A stretch of 64,000 nucleotides of DNA from Actinacidiphila alni (GCF_900112845.1 NZ_FONG01000010.1:124001-188000), one strand, 5' to 3'; shown: positions 50,213 to 59,972, counted from the stretch's first letter. Numbers and translations: made by a program. The notes: generated by a model from the sequence alone, not told the origin.

Positions 50213-53200
50213 CTACGCGGTCCGCACGCTGAATTCGTAGTGTCCTGAGCCGACGCGGTAGACCCCGCCGCCGAGCGCCCGGACACCGGACGCCTTCTCG
50301 GCGGGTCGGCCGCCTTCCAGCACCGCCCTCCCGTCCGCGCCGGGCACATGGACGTCGGCCGTGGCGTTCCCCGGCACGTCGACGGTGAGGGTGAGCAGGC
50401 CCTTGGGGTGCTTGCGCCAGCTGACCGCGACCCGGCCGCGGACGGTGTCGACCCATGCGGCGGCGTGGTCGAGCGGTCCCGCCACCGACGGCTGGACGGT
50501 GATCCGTTCGTAGCCCGGTGCGCCGGGAGTGATGCCGCCGACCTGCTCGTAGAACCACTGGTCGATGGAGCCGAAGAGATAGTGGTCGTGCGACGGCGGC
50601 CGGCCCTGGCCGTCCTGTTGCAGCTCCCAGGTCTCCCAGAGCGTGTCGGCGCCGTTGGCCAGCCAGAAGCCCCAGCTGGGAAAGGTGCGCTGGCCCGCGG
50701 CGGCGTGCGCCACGTCGGCGTGGCCGGTCGCGGTCAGCACGGGCAGCAGGACGGCGGTGCCGACGGCGCCGGTGTTGAGGTGGTCGCCGTGCGCGTGCAC
50801 ATCGGCGGCGAGGCTGTCGGCGACGCGGGAGCGCAGATCGTCCGGGACCAGACCGAAGGCCAGCGCGATGGCGTTGGAGCACTGCCGGTAGCCGGGGTCC
50901 TTGCTGGTCCGGTACAGGGCGCGGTCGCGGTCAAGGAAGGTAGTGTTGAACAGGTCGCGCAGCCCGTCGGCCTGCTTCTGGAGCCGGGCCGCGTCGGCGC
51001 TCCTGCCGAGGATTCCGGCGGCGTCGGCGAGGATGCTCAGGCCCCGGTGCAGATAGGCGGTCGCCGTCAGCCGGGTGTCCTCCGGCGGCTGGGTGTAGCC
51101 GCCGGGCGAGAGCCAGTCGCCGAGGCCGCTTGTCGCCAGTCCTTCGGCGTCGCGGTTGCCGTACTCCCAGTCGACGTAGCGCAGCACACCGGCGTAGTGG
51201 TCGGACAGTGCGCGCAGATCGCCGAAGCGGCGGTACAGCTCCCACATCACGATGGGGTAGGCGGCCTTCCACTCGGGGGCCTGCCAGTCGTCGCCCCAGC
51301 CGCCGGTCGGCGCGATCACCGGGATGGTGCCCGAGTCGAGCTGGCTGTCGGCCAGGTCGTCGAGCCATTTGGCGAGGAAGCGCCGGGTGTCGTAGTTGAA
51401 CGTCATCGACGGCACATTGAGCTGCGCGTCGGCGGTCCAGCCGATCTTCTCGTACATGACGTCGACCGCGGGGATGCCGAGCAGGTGGTGGCCGAGACTG
51501 CGGCCGACCATGGCGTGGATCCGCGCGTAGAGGTCGCTGGAGGAGCTGAAGCCGCCGGTGGTGGCCAGGTCGCTGCGCACTTCCTGGCCGCGCAGGGTGT
51601 CCTTGCGCGGGGCGCCGGGCAGTCCGGTGACCTGGACGTAGCGGAAGCTCTTGTGACTGAAGCGCGCGTGCCAGGTCTCGACGCCGTCGCCGGAGAGCAC
51701 GTATTCGTCCTGCTGGAATCTGCCGCCCGAGACGTATCCCTGCGACAGGTCGACGGTGCCGTCGGCGGTGAGCTGCTGGGCGTACTTCAGCGTGACGCGG
51801 GTGCCGCGCGGGCCCGAGACGCGCAGCGCCGCCCAGCCGCCGAGGGTGCGGCCGAGGTCGAAGACCCTGACGCCCGGCTGGGGTTCGGTGACGGCGACCG
51901 GCGAGAAGGTCTCCTTGATACGGATCGGCTGGAGGGGCTGTGCGACCAGCCGTCCCGCGGGCGCGCTCATCGCGGTCGCCGCGCTCCAGGCGGTGTCCTC
52001 GAAGCCGGGCTTCGACCAGCCGGGCTGTGCCTGGCGGGCGTCGTAGGTCTCGCCGGCGTAGATCGAGTCGGAGCGGGTCGGTCCGTCCGTGGTCCGCCAG
52101 CCGTCGTCGGTGGCAACGATGTCATGCGTGCCGTCGGCGTAGCCGATCTCCAGTTGCAGGCGCAGCCGGGGGTCGCCGTTCCAGGGGGCGTTGGTCCAGT
52201 CCCATGCCGTGACGGTGCGCAGGCCGAAGAAGCCGCGGCCGAGTTCGGCGCCGATGGCGTTGCGCCCGCGCCGCAGGTGCTGTGTGACGTCGTGGGTGAC
52301 GTACAGGACACGCTTGTCGTAGTCGGTCGGTGCGGGGTCGAGCACGCTGTCGCCGACCTTCCGGCCGTTGATCTCCAGCTCGTGGTAGCCGACACCGGCC
52401 GCGTACAGGCGGGCCTGGCGGACCGGTTTGGTGACGGTGAAGTCGCGGCGGAGCAGCGGGGCCGGGGCGGGCGGGAGACTGACGCCGTGGCCCCACGGGC
52501 CCGAGCCGTAGGCGGCGGTCTCGCGGGCCGCGGGCCAGCCACTGTCGTCGAAGCCGGGCTGCTGCCAGCCGGCCGGCTGGTCCTGCGCGGCTCGCCAGGC
52601 CGCGCCGGTCGGGACGATCAGCGGGTCGCCGGAGTCGAATTCGACGATCAGCCGGCCGAGCAGGCCCGCGGGTGACGGATTGCCGTTGGTGTCCAGGGCG
52701 TTGGTGGCGGCGACGGCGAGGGTGTTGCCGCCGGTGGTCAGCGCGGAGGTCACGTCGATGACCTGGCCGTCGTACCAGAGCGCGCCCTCCGGGGTGCCGC
52801 CCGCCTCCTGGCCGTTGGCGTACAGCACGAAGCTGTCGTCCGCGGTCATCACGACCCGGGCACGGGTGACGTGCCGGTCGGCGGGCACGTCGAAGTGCAG
52901 CCGGAAGGAGCGCACCATCGGGGGCAGGCTCTGGGTGGGGTCGCCTTCCGGGTACCAGATCCAGTGGGCGCCCTCGAAGGTCAGCAGGGGTGAGGTCGCG
53001 TTGCCGATCCACCGGCCCGTCCAGTCGTCCGGCGAGAGCAGGCCGGTCTCCCACAGGCTCGGCGCGCTCCACTGCGAGGCGCGGCCGTCCTGGTCCCAGA
53101 CCCGGACCTTCCACACGTAGCGGGTCCTGGAGCGCAGCGGCGGCCCGGCGTAGACGACGCCGACGGAGTCCGCGGACGTGACCTGTCCGCTGTCCCACAC

Positions 53201-53512
53201 ATCGGCGCGGTCACGGGCGAGCGACTCCGTCGAACTGGCGACCAGGACGCGGTACGACCGCTGCCGCAGGCCCCGGCGCCCGCCGGCGTCGAGCTGCCAG
53301 CCGAGGCGGGGTGCGGTCACGTCGATGCCCAGCGGGCCGTCCGCGGACTCGACGGTGAGCGTGGTGGGACGCGGCGGGCCCGAGGCGGCGGTGCTCGCGG
53401 CCTGCGCCGGTACGAGCGGCAGGCCGGTGACGGCCACGCCGGTGCCGACGGCGATGGCGACGAACTCCCTGCGGGAGAAGGGTGACCGGGGCTGTTCAGG
53501 GGTGGTGCCCAT
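50213..53512 (-). CDS. Secreted (Tat) GH78 alpha-L-rhamnosidase
   Basis: 1099 residues. The signal is twin-arginine (PFSRREFVAIAVG), so it is exported folded. An FnIII-like N-terminus (PRLGWQLDAGGRRGLRQRSY), Bac_rhamnosid_N sandwiches (YAAGVGYHELEINGRKVGD) and the concanavalin-like domain precede the barrel, with VDVMYEKIGWTADAQL as the catalytic block (E and D retained) and WLANGADTLWETWE near the second catalytic Glu. The C-terminal rhamnosidase sandwich ends the protein. Length and order are textbook for GH78. It lies 130 bases downstream of the dehydratase gene at 53643 and probably belongs to the same operon as the transporter. Confidence 0.9.
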   Translation of the reverse strand: MGTTPEQPRSPFSRREFVAIAVGTGVAVTGLPLVPAQAASTAASGPPRPTTLTVESADGPLGIDVTAPRLGWQLDAGGRRGLRQRSYRVLVASSTESLARDRADVWDSGQVTSADSVGVVYAGPPLRSRTRYVWKVRVWDQDGRASQWSAPSLWETGLLSPDDWTGRWIGNATSPLLTFEGAHWIWYPEGDPTQSLPPMVRSFRLHFDVPADRHVTRARVVMTADDSFVLYANGQEAGGTPEGALWYDGQVIDVTSALTTGGNTLAVAATNALDTNGNPSPAGLLGRLIVEFDSGDPLIVPTGAAWRAAQDQPAGWQQPGFDDSGWPAARETAAYGSGPWGHGVSLPPAPAPLLRRDFTVTKPVRQARLYAAGVGYHELEINGRKVGDSVLDPAPTDYDKRVLYVTHDVTQHLRRGRNAIGAELGRGFFGLRTVTAWDWTNAPWNGDPRLRLQLEIGYADGTHDIVATDDGWRTTDGPTRSDSIYAGETYDARQAQPGWSKPGFEDTAWSAATAMSAPAGRLVAQPLQPIRIKETFSPVAVTEPQPGVRVFDLGRTLGGWAALRVSGPRGTRVTLKYAQQLTADGTVDLSQGYVSGGRFQQDEYVLSGDGVETWHARFSHKSFRYVQVTGLPGAPRKDTLRGQEVRSDLATTGGFSSSSDLYARIHAMVGRSLGHHLLGIPAVDVMYEKIGWTADAQLNVPSMTFNYDTRRFLAKWLDDLADSQLDSGTIPVIAPTGGWGDDWQAPEWKAAYPIVMWELYRRFGDLRALSDHYAGVLRYVDWEYGNRDAEGLATSGLGDWLSPGGYTQPPEDTRLTATAYLHRGLSILADAAGILGRSADAARLQKQADGLRDLFNTTFLDRDRALYRTSKDPGYRQCSNAIALAFGLVPDDLRSRVADSLAADVHAHGDHLNTGAVGTAVLLPVLTATGHADVAHAAAGQRTFPSWGFWLANGADTLWETWELQQDGQGRPPSHDHYLFGSIDQWFYEQVGGITPGAPGYERITVQPSVAGPLDHAAAWVDTVRGRVAVSWRKHPKGLLTLTVDVPGNATADVHVPGADGRAVLEGGRPAEKASGVRALGGGVYRVGSGHYEFSVRTA

Positions 53513-53642
53513 GGCTGCTCCTACGATCGGGTGTTGCAGCGAAGGTGGGGTCGGTGCGGGTGCCGGGCAGGGTCGCCCGGCGCGGGTCGCCGTCGCGGGT
53601 GCCGGGCGGCCGGCGCGGGTGGTGAACGCCGGCCGGCGGCGG

Positions 53643-54764
53643 TCAGCGGCGGTAGCGGTCGAGGACGTCCTCGCGGATCTCGACGCCGAGTCCCGGGCCG
53701 CGCGGCGCGGTGAAGTGCCCGTCGCGCGGGAGGAGGGGACGGGGCGTCAGCTCGTGCTGCATGGGGTTGACCAGGGGTTTGATCTCGACCTGGCGGCAGC
53801 CCGGCGCCGCGAAGGACAGGGCGAGGCTGGCGGCGGTGACGACGGCGCTCGACCAGGCGTGCGCGTTGATCTCCCGGCCCGCCGCGTGGGTGTGGGCGGC
53901 TGCCGCGCGCCAGCCGGTGATGCCCTCGCAGCGTCCGGGGTCGACGCCGACGACGTCGACGGTGCCGGTCGCGACGATCCGCTGGACACCGCGCGGGGTC
54001 CACTCGCGTTCCCCGTAGGCGATCTTCGTGGTGACGGCGGCCCGCAGTTCGGCGTAGCCCTCGGGGTCGTCGGCGCCGAGCGGCTCCTCGATCCAGTCGA
54101 TGCCGTGCTCCTCGAAGGCGCGGGTGCGCCGGATCGCGGTCCGTACGTCCCAGCGGACGGACGCGCCGAGGTCGATCATGATCGAGGGTTCCGGGCCGAG
54201 TTCGCGGCGCAGGGCGGCGACGAAGGCGACGTCCCGGTCGTGGTCGACGCCGAGCCGGGCGGTGCCGCGCTTGCCGAAGCCGACCTTGATGCCCGTCGCC
54301 CGGTGCTCGCGCACCCAGCCGGCCATCGTCGCGGCCATCGCGTCCAGATCCTCGACGGTCGCGTGGCAGCTGACCAGGGCGGGCAGCGCCTGGTGGACGG
54401 GGCCGCCGAGCAGATCGAGCAGGCTGAGCCCCGCGGCCTTGCCCGCCAGGTCCCACAGCGCGATGTCCAGTGCGGAGATCGCGAAGGAGGCGATGCCGCC
54501 GTTGCCGTACCACCAGGTGTGGTCCTTCAGGGCGGTGTGGATCGCGGCGTGCTCCATCGGGTCGCGGCCGACGACGAGTGGGGCGAGCCCTTCGACGAGG
54601 GCGGCGCACGCGGTGGTGGCCTCCGGCCACATCGTGACGGCCTCGCCCCAGCCGACCGTGCCGTCGTCGGCGGTGATCCGGACGAAGAGCAGGTGGCGGA
54701 CGCCGTCGCTGTCGTTGGGCTCCGGGTAGGCGACCGGGATCGCCTCGATGCTCGCGGCCCTCAT
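53643..54764 (-). CDS. Enolase-superfamily dehydratase (mandelate racemase/muconate lactonizing type)
   Basis: 373 residues. GIKVGFGKRG supplies the catalytic Lys region, and the three metal ligands are in MIDLGAS, WIEEPLG and YGEREW. NAHAWSSAV near the end carries the possible base His. The substrate lid (AIPVAYPEPNDSDGVRHLL) differs from the other two dehydratases in this window, so substrates differ. A sugar-acid dehydratase is most likely. Start overlaps the Gfo/Idh stop by 4 bases, and a GH78 gene follows, tying it to rhamnoside breakdown. Confidence 0.82.
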   Translation of the reverse strand: MRAASIEAIPVAYPEPNDSDGVRHLLFVRITADDGTVGWGEAVTMWPEATTACAALVEGLAPLVVGRDPMEHAAIHTALKDHTWWYGNGGIASFAISALDIALWDLAGKAAGLSLLDLLGGPVHQALPALVSCHATVEDLDAMAATMAGWVREHRATGIKVGFGKRGTARLGVDHDRDVAFVAALRRELGPEPSIMIDLGASVRWDVRTAIRRTRAFEEHGIDWIEEPLGADDPEGYAELRAAVTTKIAYGEREWTPRGVQRIVATGTVDVVGVDPGRCEGITGWRAAAAHTHAAGREINAHAWSSAVVTAASLALSFAAPGCRQVEIKPLVNPMQHELTPRPLLPRDGHFTAPRGPGLGVEIREDVLDRYRR

Positions 54765-55819
54765 GAGACGGTCTCGAACAGGCCGCTGGCGGCGCTGCGG
54801 TAGGCGAGTTCCAGTGCTTCCACGGTACGGGCCCCCAACTCCCCCGGTGCCGGATTGTCGGTGGTCCTGCCGAGGGCGAGGTCGATCAGCCTGCGGACGG
54901 CGCGGCCGCCGTCGTACGCGCCCTCGCCCGGTGTGACGGGCAGGTCCTGCTGGCCGCTCCCGGTACGGAAGAGCGACACGCGTTCACGGAAGACGTCGAC
55001 GGTGAACTGTCCGCCGGAGCCGACCGCCTCGACCGCCAGATGGTGTTTGTTGCCGTCCACGCCGAGGTGCGCGGAGGCGCCGCCGACGCTGCAGATGCCG
55101 CCGTCGGTCAGGGCGAGGCAGATCGCGTCGTGCAGTTCCACACGGGCGCCCAGCGGCGCCGCCATCAGCGCGAAGGCGCCGCGGGCGCGCACCCCGGTGA
55201 GGCCGAGGGCCAGGGCGAGGGCGTGCGAGAGCTGTGCCTGTCCGTAGCCGCCGCCGGATTTCAGCGGGTCGGTCCAGGTCGCCTGTTCCGGTGCGGTGTC
55301 GGGGCTGGCGTCGGGGTACGCGCCGGTGTCGGCCAGCAGTTCGCGGGTCTGCGAGGACATGGTGATGGCCAGGTGCTCCACCGTGCCGATGCCTTCGGCG
55401 GCCAGCGCGTCCCGGGTCCGGGTGATCATCGGGGCGAAATTCCAGCCGAAGGACACCAGCAGATGGCGGCCGGTGCGCTCGGCGGTGTCCACCAGCGACC
55501 ACGCCTGGGCGGCGGTCATGGTGAACGGCTTCTCGCACAGCACGTGCGCGCCCGCCTCCAGCGCCGCCATGGCGTGCGTGTAGTGGTCGGCGGTCGGGCT
55601 GGCGATCACCACGATGTCGGCGCCGGCCGCCAGCACGTCCCGGTAGTCCTCGCTGGCGACCCGGAAGCCGTAGCGTTCCTTGATCCGGCCGAGCGCGTCC
55701 CCGCCGTGCCGGCACACACCGACGAATTCGACGTCGTCGCGGGCCGCCTCCAGGATCGGCAGATGGGCCGCCAGTGCCCAGGAGCCGGCGCCGATCAGGC
55801 CCAGGCGCAGTTGTGTCAC
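54761..55819 (-). CDS. Gfo/Idh/MocA-family sugar oxidoreductase
   Basis: 352 residues. The NAD(P) loop is LGLIGAGSWALAAHL, with VIASPTADHYTHAMAALEAGAHVLCEKPFT containing the catalytic EKP motif. The C-terminal beta domain shows GGGYGQAQLSHALALALGLTG (GGG.....H). These enzymes oxidise sugars, inositols or their acids at a ring carbon. It overlaps the dehydratase start (ATGA) and lies 40 bases downstream of the permease, so it is co-transcribed with the importer and probably acts on the imported sugar. Confidence 0.85.
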   Translation of the reverse strand: MTQLRLGLIGAGSWALAAHLPILEAARDDVEFVGVCRHGGDALGRIKERYGFRVASEDYRDVLAAGADIVVIASPTADHYTHAMAALEAGAHVLCEKPFTMTAAQAWSLVDTAERTGRHLLVSFGWNFAPMITRTRDALAAEGIGTVEHLAITMSSQTRELLADTGAYPDASPDTAPEQATWTDPLKSGGGYGQAQLSHALALALGLTGVRARGAFALMAAPLGARVELHDAICLALTDGGICSVGGASAHLGVDGNKHHLAVEAVGSGGQFTVDVFRERVSLFRTGSGQQDLPVTPGEGAYDGGRAVRRLIDLALGRTTDNPAPGELGARTVEALELAYRSAASGLFETVS

Positions 55820-55859
55820 CTTGTTGTTCCCTTCACCCTTCGCTGCTGTCGCGAGTTGA

Positions 55860-57020
55860 TCACAGTTTGGAGAACCTGAGCCGCAACTGGTCGAAGCTGA
55901 CGGCGATGATCAGGAGCGCGCCGCTGGCGACCTGCTGGTAGAAGCTGGAGACATTGAGCAGGGTCAGCCCGTTGTTGAGCACGCCGATGATCAGCAGGCC
56001 GACGATGGTGCCCTGGATGGTGCCGCGGCCGCCCGCCAGGCTCGCGCCGCCGAGCACGATCGCGGTCACGACGCTGAGTTCGAGGCCGGTCGCCGCGTTG
56101 GGCGAGGCGGCCGAGAGCTGCGAGTCCAGGATCAGTCCGGACAGCGCGACCCCGACGCCGCTGAGCACGAAGGCCACCACGATCATCTTGCCGCCGCGGA
56201 CACCGACCAGCCGGGCCGCGACCGGGTTGGAACCCGCCGCGTACAGCGAGCGGCCGAAGACGGTGTAGCGCATCACCAGGGCGGCGAGCACCGCGATGCC
56301 GAGCAGCAGCAGTCCTGGTACGGGGATGTTGAGGAACGGGCGGGCGGTGCCGAGGCCGGAGAAGTTGGCCAGGGTGACGGTCGCGCCGTGCGCCCGTACT
56401 TCGGTCAGGCCGCGCAGGACGGCGAGCATGCCGAGGGTGGCGATCAGCGCGTTCACTCTGAGGACGGTCACCAGCAGGCCGTTGACCAGGCCGATGAGGA
56501 TGCCGAGGCCGACGGCGACCAGCACGCCGAGGATCAGTGCGTGGTTCTGCGAGACGGTGGCCATCATGACGCCGCAGAAGGCGGCGCCGCTGCCGACCGA
56601 CAGGTCCACCTGTCCGGCGATGAGCAGCATGGTGCCGGGGATGGCGATGATGCCGGTCACCGCGATCGCGGTGAGCACATTGACGATGTTGTCCTTGGTC
56701 ATGAAGTACGGCGACTTCAGCCAGAAGAACGCGATCAGGGCGACGAGCACGACCAGCAGGGCGGCCAGTTCCGGTGCGGAACGGGCCCGCCTGCGGGCGG
56801 TGGGCGGCGCGTCGCCGCCCTTGGAGGCGGGTGTGCCGCCGGCGGCCGGGTCGGTGGACGTCCTGCCCGCCGGCGTCTTGTCGACGGACACCTTTTCGGG
56901 GGGCGTCGCGTCGGCGGGCGCCGTGTCCGGGGGCGCGGTGTCGGTCGGCGTGGTGTCGGGCACGGTGCCCTCGGTCGGAGTCGTGTCGGTGGTCTGCTTC
57001 TTGCCGGTGACGTTGGCCAT
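55860..57020 (-). CDS. Sugar ABC transporter permease (RbsC-like)
   Basis: 386 residues, about ten transmembrane helices, with GQVDLSVGSGAAFCG and NGLLVTVLRVNALIATLGML as family motifs and GGASLAGGRGTIQGTIVGLLIIGVLNNGLTLL near the end. A Thr/Pro-rich hydrophilic N-terminus of about 70 residues is unusual and probably cytoplasmic. I favour the ATG at 57020, which has GAGGG four bases before it; an upstream ATG at 57053 overlaps the ATPase stop (ATGA) and would add 11 residues. Partner genes are the ATPase and binding protein just upstream. Confidence 0.87.
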   Translation of the reverse strand: MANVTGKKQTTDTTPTEGTVPDTTPTDTAPPDTAPADATPPEKVSVDKTPAGRTSTDPAAGGTPASKGGDAPPTARRRARSAPELAALLVVLVALIAFFWLKSPYFMTKDNIVNVLTAIAVTGIIAIPGTMLLIAGQVDLSVGSGAAFCGVMMATVSQNHALILGVLVAVGLGILIGLVNGLLVTVLRVNALIATLGMLAVLRGLTEVRAHGATVTLANFSGLGTARPFLNIPVPGLLLLGIAVLAALVMRYTVFGRSLYAAGSNPVAARLVGVRGGKMIVVAFVLSGVGVALSGLILDSQLSAASPNAATGLELSVVTAIVLGGASLAGGRGTIQGTIVGLLIIGVLNNGLTLLNVSSFYQQVASGALLIIAVSFDQLRLRFSKL

Positions 57021-57049
57021 GGAACCCTCTTCGGAGCTGGTGGTGTCCT

Positions 57050-58651
57050 TCATCCGCCCGCGGCGTCCGTCAGCGCCTCGGTGGTGATCTGGTCGGCTTG
57101 CAGTTCGCGGGTCACCCGGCCGCGGATCATCACCACGGCGCGGTCGGCCAGTTGGACGACCTCCTCGTAGTCGCTCGTGGCGACGAGCACGGCCGCGCCC
57201 TGGGCGGCCATCGCACGCAGCGCCGTATAGATGTCGGCGCGCGCACCGACATCGACGCCGCGGGTCGGCTCCACCAGAACGAGCAGTTTCGAGCCACGCT
57301 CCAGCCAGCGGGCGAGCAGCACCTTCTGCTGATTGCCGCCGGACAGCGTGGCCAGCAGCTGGTCCGCCCCGCCGACGGCCTTGATGTCGAGCGTGGAACT
57401 CCAGCGCTCGAACGCCTCCTGCTCGCGCGCGGCGCCGATCGCGCCGAAGCGGCTGAGCCGCGGCCAGGACGGGGCGGCGAGATTCTCGCCGATGGACCGG
57501 GTGATCAGGGCGCCCTCGCGCTGCCGATCGGCCGCGAGGTAGCCGACCCCCTGGTCGATGGCCTGCCGGGGTTCCTTCGCGGGTTCCCTGCCGAAGACGT
57601 GCACGGAGCCCGCGGCCGGCCTGCGGCGGCCGAAGACGGTGTCGGCGACGTCGGCGGTGCCGCTGCCGACCTTGCCGTACAGGCAGACGATCTCCCCGGC
57701 CCGTACGGTCAGGTCCACGTTCTCGTAGGCCGGGGGCGATCCGGCGGCGCGGAATTCCAGCACGGCGGCGCCCGGTTCCGTGTCGGCCGCGTCGGGGCGG
57801 CGCACCACGCCGATGTCCCGGCCGACCATGGCGGTGACCAGCTCCGACCGGTGGAATTCGGCGGCGGGTCCGGCCGCGGAGACGGCGCCGTCGCGCAGTA
57901 CGACCACGTCGTCGGCGATGGCGGCCACCTCGTCCAGCCGGTGGGTGATGTAGACGATCGCCACGCCCTGGGCGCGCAGTCGGCGGACGAACCGGAAGAG
58001 CCGTTCGACCTCCTCGGCGGAGAGCGCGGCGGTGGGTTCGTCGAGCACCAGGCAGGTCGCGTCGTCCGACAGCGCCCGGGCGATCTCGACGATCTGGCGC
58101 TCGCCGATCCGCAGGGTGCCGACGGGCGCGTCGAGATCGAGGTCGACGCCCATGCTGTCCAGTACGTCGCGGGCCCGGCGGCGCAGCGCCCGCCAGTCCA
58201 CGAAGCCGCGCCGCCGCGGCCAGTGGCCGAGGCCGATGTTCTCGGCGACGGTCAGGTCGGGCGCGTCGGACAGCTCCTGGAAGATCATCCGGATGCCCCG
58301 CCTGCGGGCACCGAGCGGGTCGAGCGCGGTGACCGACTCCTCGGCGCCGTCCGGTCCGGTGAAGCCGAGGGTGCCGGCGTCCGGCGCGTGGGCGCCGGCC
58401 ACGACACGGACGAAGGTGGACTTGCCCGCGCCGTTCTCGCCGAGCAGGGCGAGCACGCGGCCGCCGAGGATGTCGACGTCGATGCCGTGCAGGACCTCGG
58501 TGCCGCCGAAGGACTTGACGATGCCGCGGGCGCGCAGCGTGAAGGCGGCGGGCCCTGCGGTGGCGACGGCAGCGCCGGCGGTCTCACCGGCGCCTGCGCC
58601 TGGCGTCTGGGAAGGGTGGGGGCGGCCGGAAGCGGCCGGCGTGCGGGTCAT
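57050..58651 (-). CDS. Sugar ABC transporter ATPase (RbsA-like, two nucleotide-binding domains)
   Basis: 533 residues. The first domain has Walker A GENGAGKST, signature LRIGERQIVEIARAL and Walker B CLVLDEPTAAL. The second is degenerate at Walker A (YGKVGSGTAD) but keeps LSGGNQQKVLLARW; its Walker B reads LVLVEPT, with the usual Asp replaced by Val. This asymmetry is common in RbsA/XylG-type proteins. An Ala/Gly-rich N-terminal extension of about 35 residues is probably disordered. It starts 14 bases after the binding-protein gene and powers the permease at 55860. Confidence 0.9.
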   Translation of the reverse strand: MTRTPAASGRPHPSQTPGAGAGETAGAAVATAGPAAFTLRARGIVKSFGGTEVLHGIDVDILGGRVLALLGENGAGKSTFVRVVAGAHAPDAGTLGFTGPDGAEESVTALDPLGARRRGIRMIFQELSDAPDLTVAENIGLGHWPRRRGFVDWRALRRRARDVLDSMGVDLDLDAPVGTLRIGERQIVEIARALSDDATCLVLDEPTAALSAEEVERLFRFVRRLRAQGVAIVYITHRLDEVAAIADDVVVLRDGAVSAAGPAAEFHRSELVTAMVGRDIGVVRRPDAADTEPGAAVLEFRAAGSPPAYENVDLTVRAGEIVCLYGKVGSGTADVADTVFGRRRPAAGSVHVFGREPAKEPRQAIDQGVGYLAADRQREGALITRSIGENLAAPSWPRLSRFGAIGAAREQEAFERWSSTLDIKAVGGADQLLATLSGGNQQKVLLARWLERGSKLLVLVEPTRGVDVGARADIYTALRAMAAQGAAVLVATSDYEEVVQLADRAVVMIRGRVTRELQADQITTEALTDAAGG

Positions 58652-58665
58652 CGCGGTGCTCCGGT

Positions 58666-59742
58666 TCAGCAGGACGGGTGGTAGACGTCGGTGATGTTCG
58701 CGGAGTTGATGATCTGGTGCGGCACCAGCAGCTTCTCGGGGACGGTCTCGCCCTTGATCGCCTTGATCAGGTACGGGACGCCGATCTCGCCGTAGCGCTC
58801 GGGGAAGTAGGCGGTGTCGCCGACCCACTGCTGGTTGGACTTGATGTCGCACCAGGACGACGGGTCGGCGCCCTGGCCCGAGACGAACAGATCCTTGGCG
58901 CGGCCCGCGGTCTTGGCGGCGGCGAGCGCGCCCTCGATCGCGTCGTCGTTGATCGCGGCGACGACGATCCGGTGCGCGCCGGGCAGCGTGGTCAGGACGT
59001 CGGCGAAGGTGGTGCGCGCCTGGTCGATCCGGAAGGCGTTCTCGGTCTTGAGGTTCTTGACCGGGCCGCACACCGACTCGAAGCCCTTGCGGTAGCCGCC
59101 CATGCGGGCGGTGTTGACCTCGCCGGCGTCGGGCTCCTCCATCGAGACGAAGGCGTCGTACTTGCAGTCGAACTTCTGCTTCATGTAGGTGCCGAGCGCC
59201 TTGCCCGCGAGATTGCCGGCGAATTCGTTGTTGGCGCCCATGAAGGACGTCTGGCACGAGCCCTGGGCGATGTCGATCGCGATGACCGGCACCGAGGGGC
59301 CCGCGGCGCAGATCGCGTCGGCCGACTTCGCGTCGGACTGGAAGTTGAGATAGCCCTTCACGCCCTGGACCTTGAAGTTCCGGGCGCAGGCCAGGGCGGT
59401 GGCGCCGTCGCCCTTGGAGTCGCAGTAGACGAGCGTCGCGCCCGCCTGCTTGGCCTGCTTCTTGATGCTGTCGCTGACCAGCTTGGAGAAGGGCACCGAG
59501 TCGTCGAGCGTGATCAGCCCGATCTTCAGTCCCTTGCCGCTGCCGGGCGCCGCCTGCTGGAACGCGACCGCGTCGCTCTCGCCGCTCGGCGCGGCCACCG
59601 AGGCGGTGCTCGACGCGGACGGGACCGTCTGCGAGGAGGCGCTGTCGCCGCCGGTACTGGCCTTGCCGGTGCTGCACGCGGTGGGCAGCACCATCGCGGT
59701 CGCACTGGCCAACACGGTGATCAGAAGCCTTCTGGATCGCAT
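58666..59742 (-). CDS. Sugar ABC transporter substrate-binding lipoprotein (RbsB-like)
   Basis: 358 residues from ATG at 59742 with AAAGG upstream. The lipobox is LPTAC (Cys about 22), so it is a membrane-anchored lipoprotein. After a Ser/Thr-rich linker the two-lobed type I binding fold opens with LKIGLITLDDSVPFSKLVSDSIKKQA and carries VPVIAIDIAQGSCQTSFMGANNEFAG and AINDDAIEGAL as hinge and ligand regions. Extra Cys residues (Cys in CSKG, ACARN, DCKYD, SWCD) may form disulfides. Ligand unknown, probably a pentose or deoxyhexose. First gene of the transporter operon with a LacI-type operator at its promoter. Confidence 0.88.
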   Translation of the reverse strand: MRSRRLLITVLASATAMVLPTACSTGKASTGGDSASSQTVPSASSTASVAAPSGESDAVAFQQAAPGSGKGLKIGLITLDDSVPFSKLVSDSIKKQAKQAGATLVYCDSKGDGATALACARNFKVQGVKGYLNFQSDAKSADAICAAGPSVPVIAIDIAQGSCQTSFMGANNEFAGNLAGKALGTYMKQKFDCKYDAFVSMEEPDAGEVNTARMGGYRKGFESVCGPVKNLKTENAFRIDQARTTFADVLTTLPGAHRIVVAAINDDAIEGALAAAKTAGRAKDLFVSGQGADPSSWCDIKSNQQWVGDTAYFPERYGEIGVPYLIKAIKGETVPEKLLVPHQIINSANITDVYHPSC

Positions 59743-59797
59743 GGGAACTACCTTTCGGCTGACTCGATGCCCGCCGGACCGAGCGATGATGGACGCT

Positions 59798-59813
59798 CCG
59801 GAATGGATTCCAG
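59798..59813. promoter_or_regulatory. LacI-type operator, site 1 (reverse: CTGGAATCCATTCCGG)
   Basis: A 16-base near-palindrome with core GGAATGGATTCC. It begins just downstream of the -10 box of the transporter promoter, overlapping the predicted transcription start. 14 of 16 bases match the consensus CTGGAATCGATTCCAG. Confidence 0.7.
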
Positions 59814-59816
59814 CTC

Positions 59817-59846
59817 TTCCTAACCCCGTTCCGCACCGACCGTCAA
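59817..59846 (-). promoter_or_regulatory. Promoter of the sugar-transporter operon (TTGACG-N18-TAGGAA)
   Basis: Minus strand: -35 TTGACG at 59846-59841 and -10 TAGGAA at 59822-59817, 18-base spacer. The operator at 59798-59813 follows immediately. Confidence 0.5.
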
Positions 59847-59956
59847 GGCTCTGATCCAAACGGGTCGCGAGTCTTTTACTAGGTCAGAGCCTGATGGGGC
59901 GGATGGGGAGATCAAGTGGACACAAGTGGTTGACCGCCGCCCGGCGAAGTGCAAGC

Positions 59957-59972
59957 CTGGCATCGATTCCAG
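59957..59972. promoter_or_regulatory. LacI-type operator, site 2 (CTGGCATCGATTCCAG)
   Basis: 15 of 16 bases match the consensus palindrome. It ends 14 bases before the ATG at 59987 and lies within or just after the weak promoter (TTGACC at 59930-59935, no clear -10). Confidence 0.7.
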
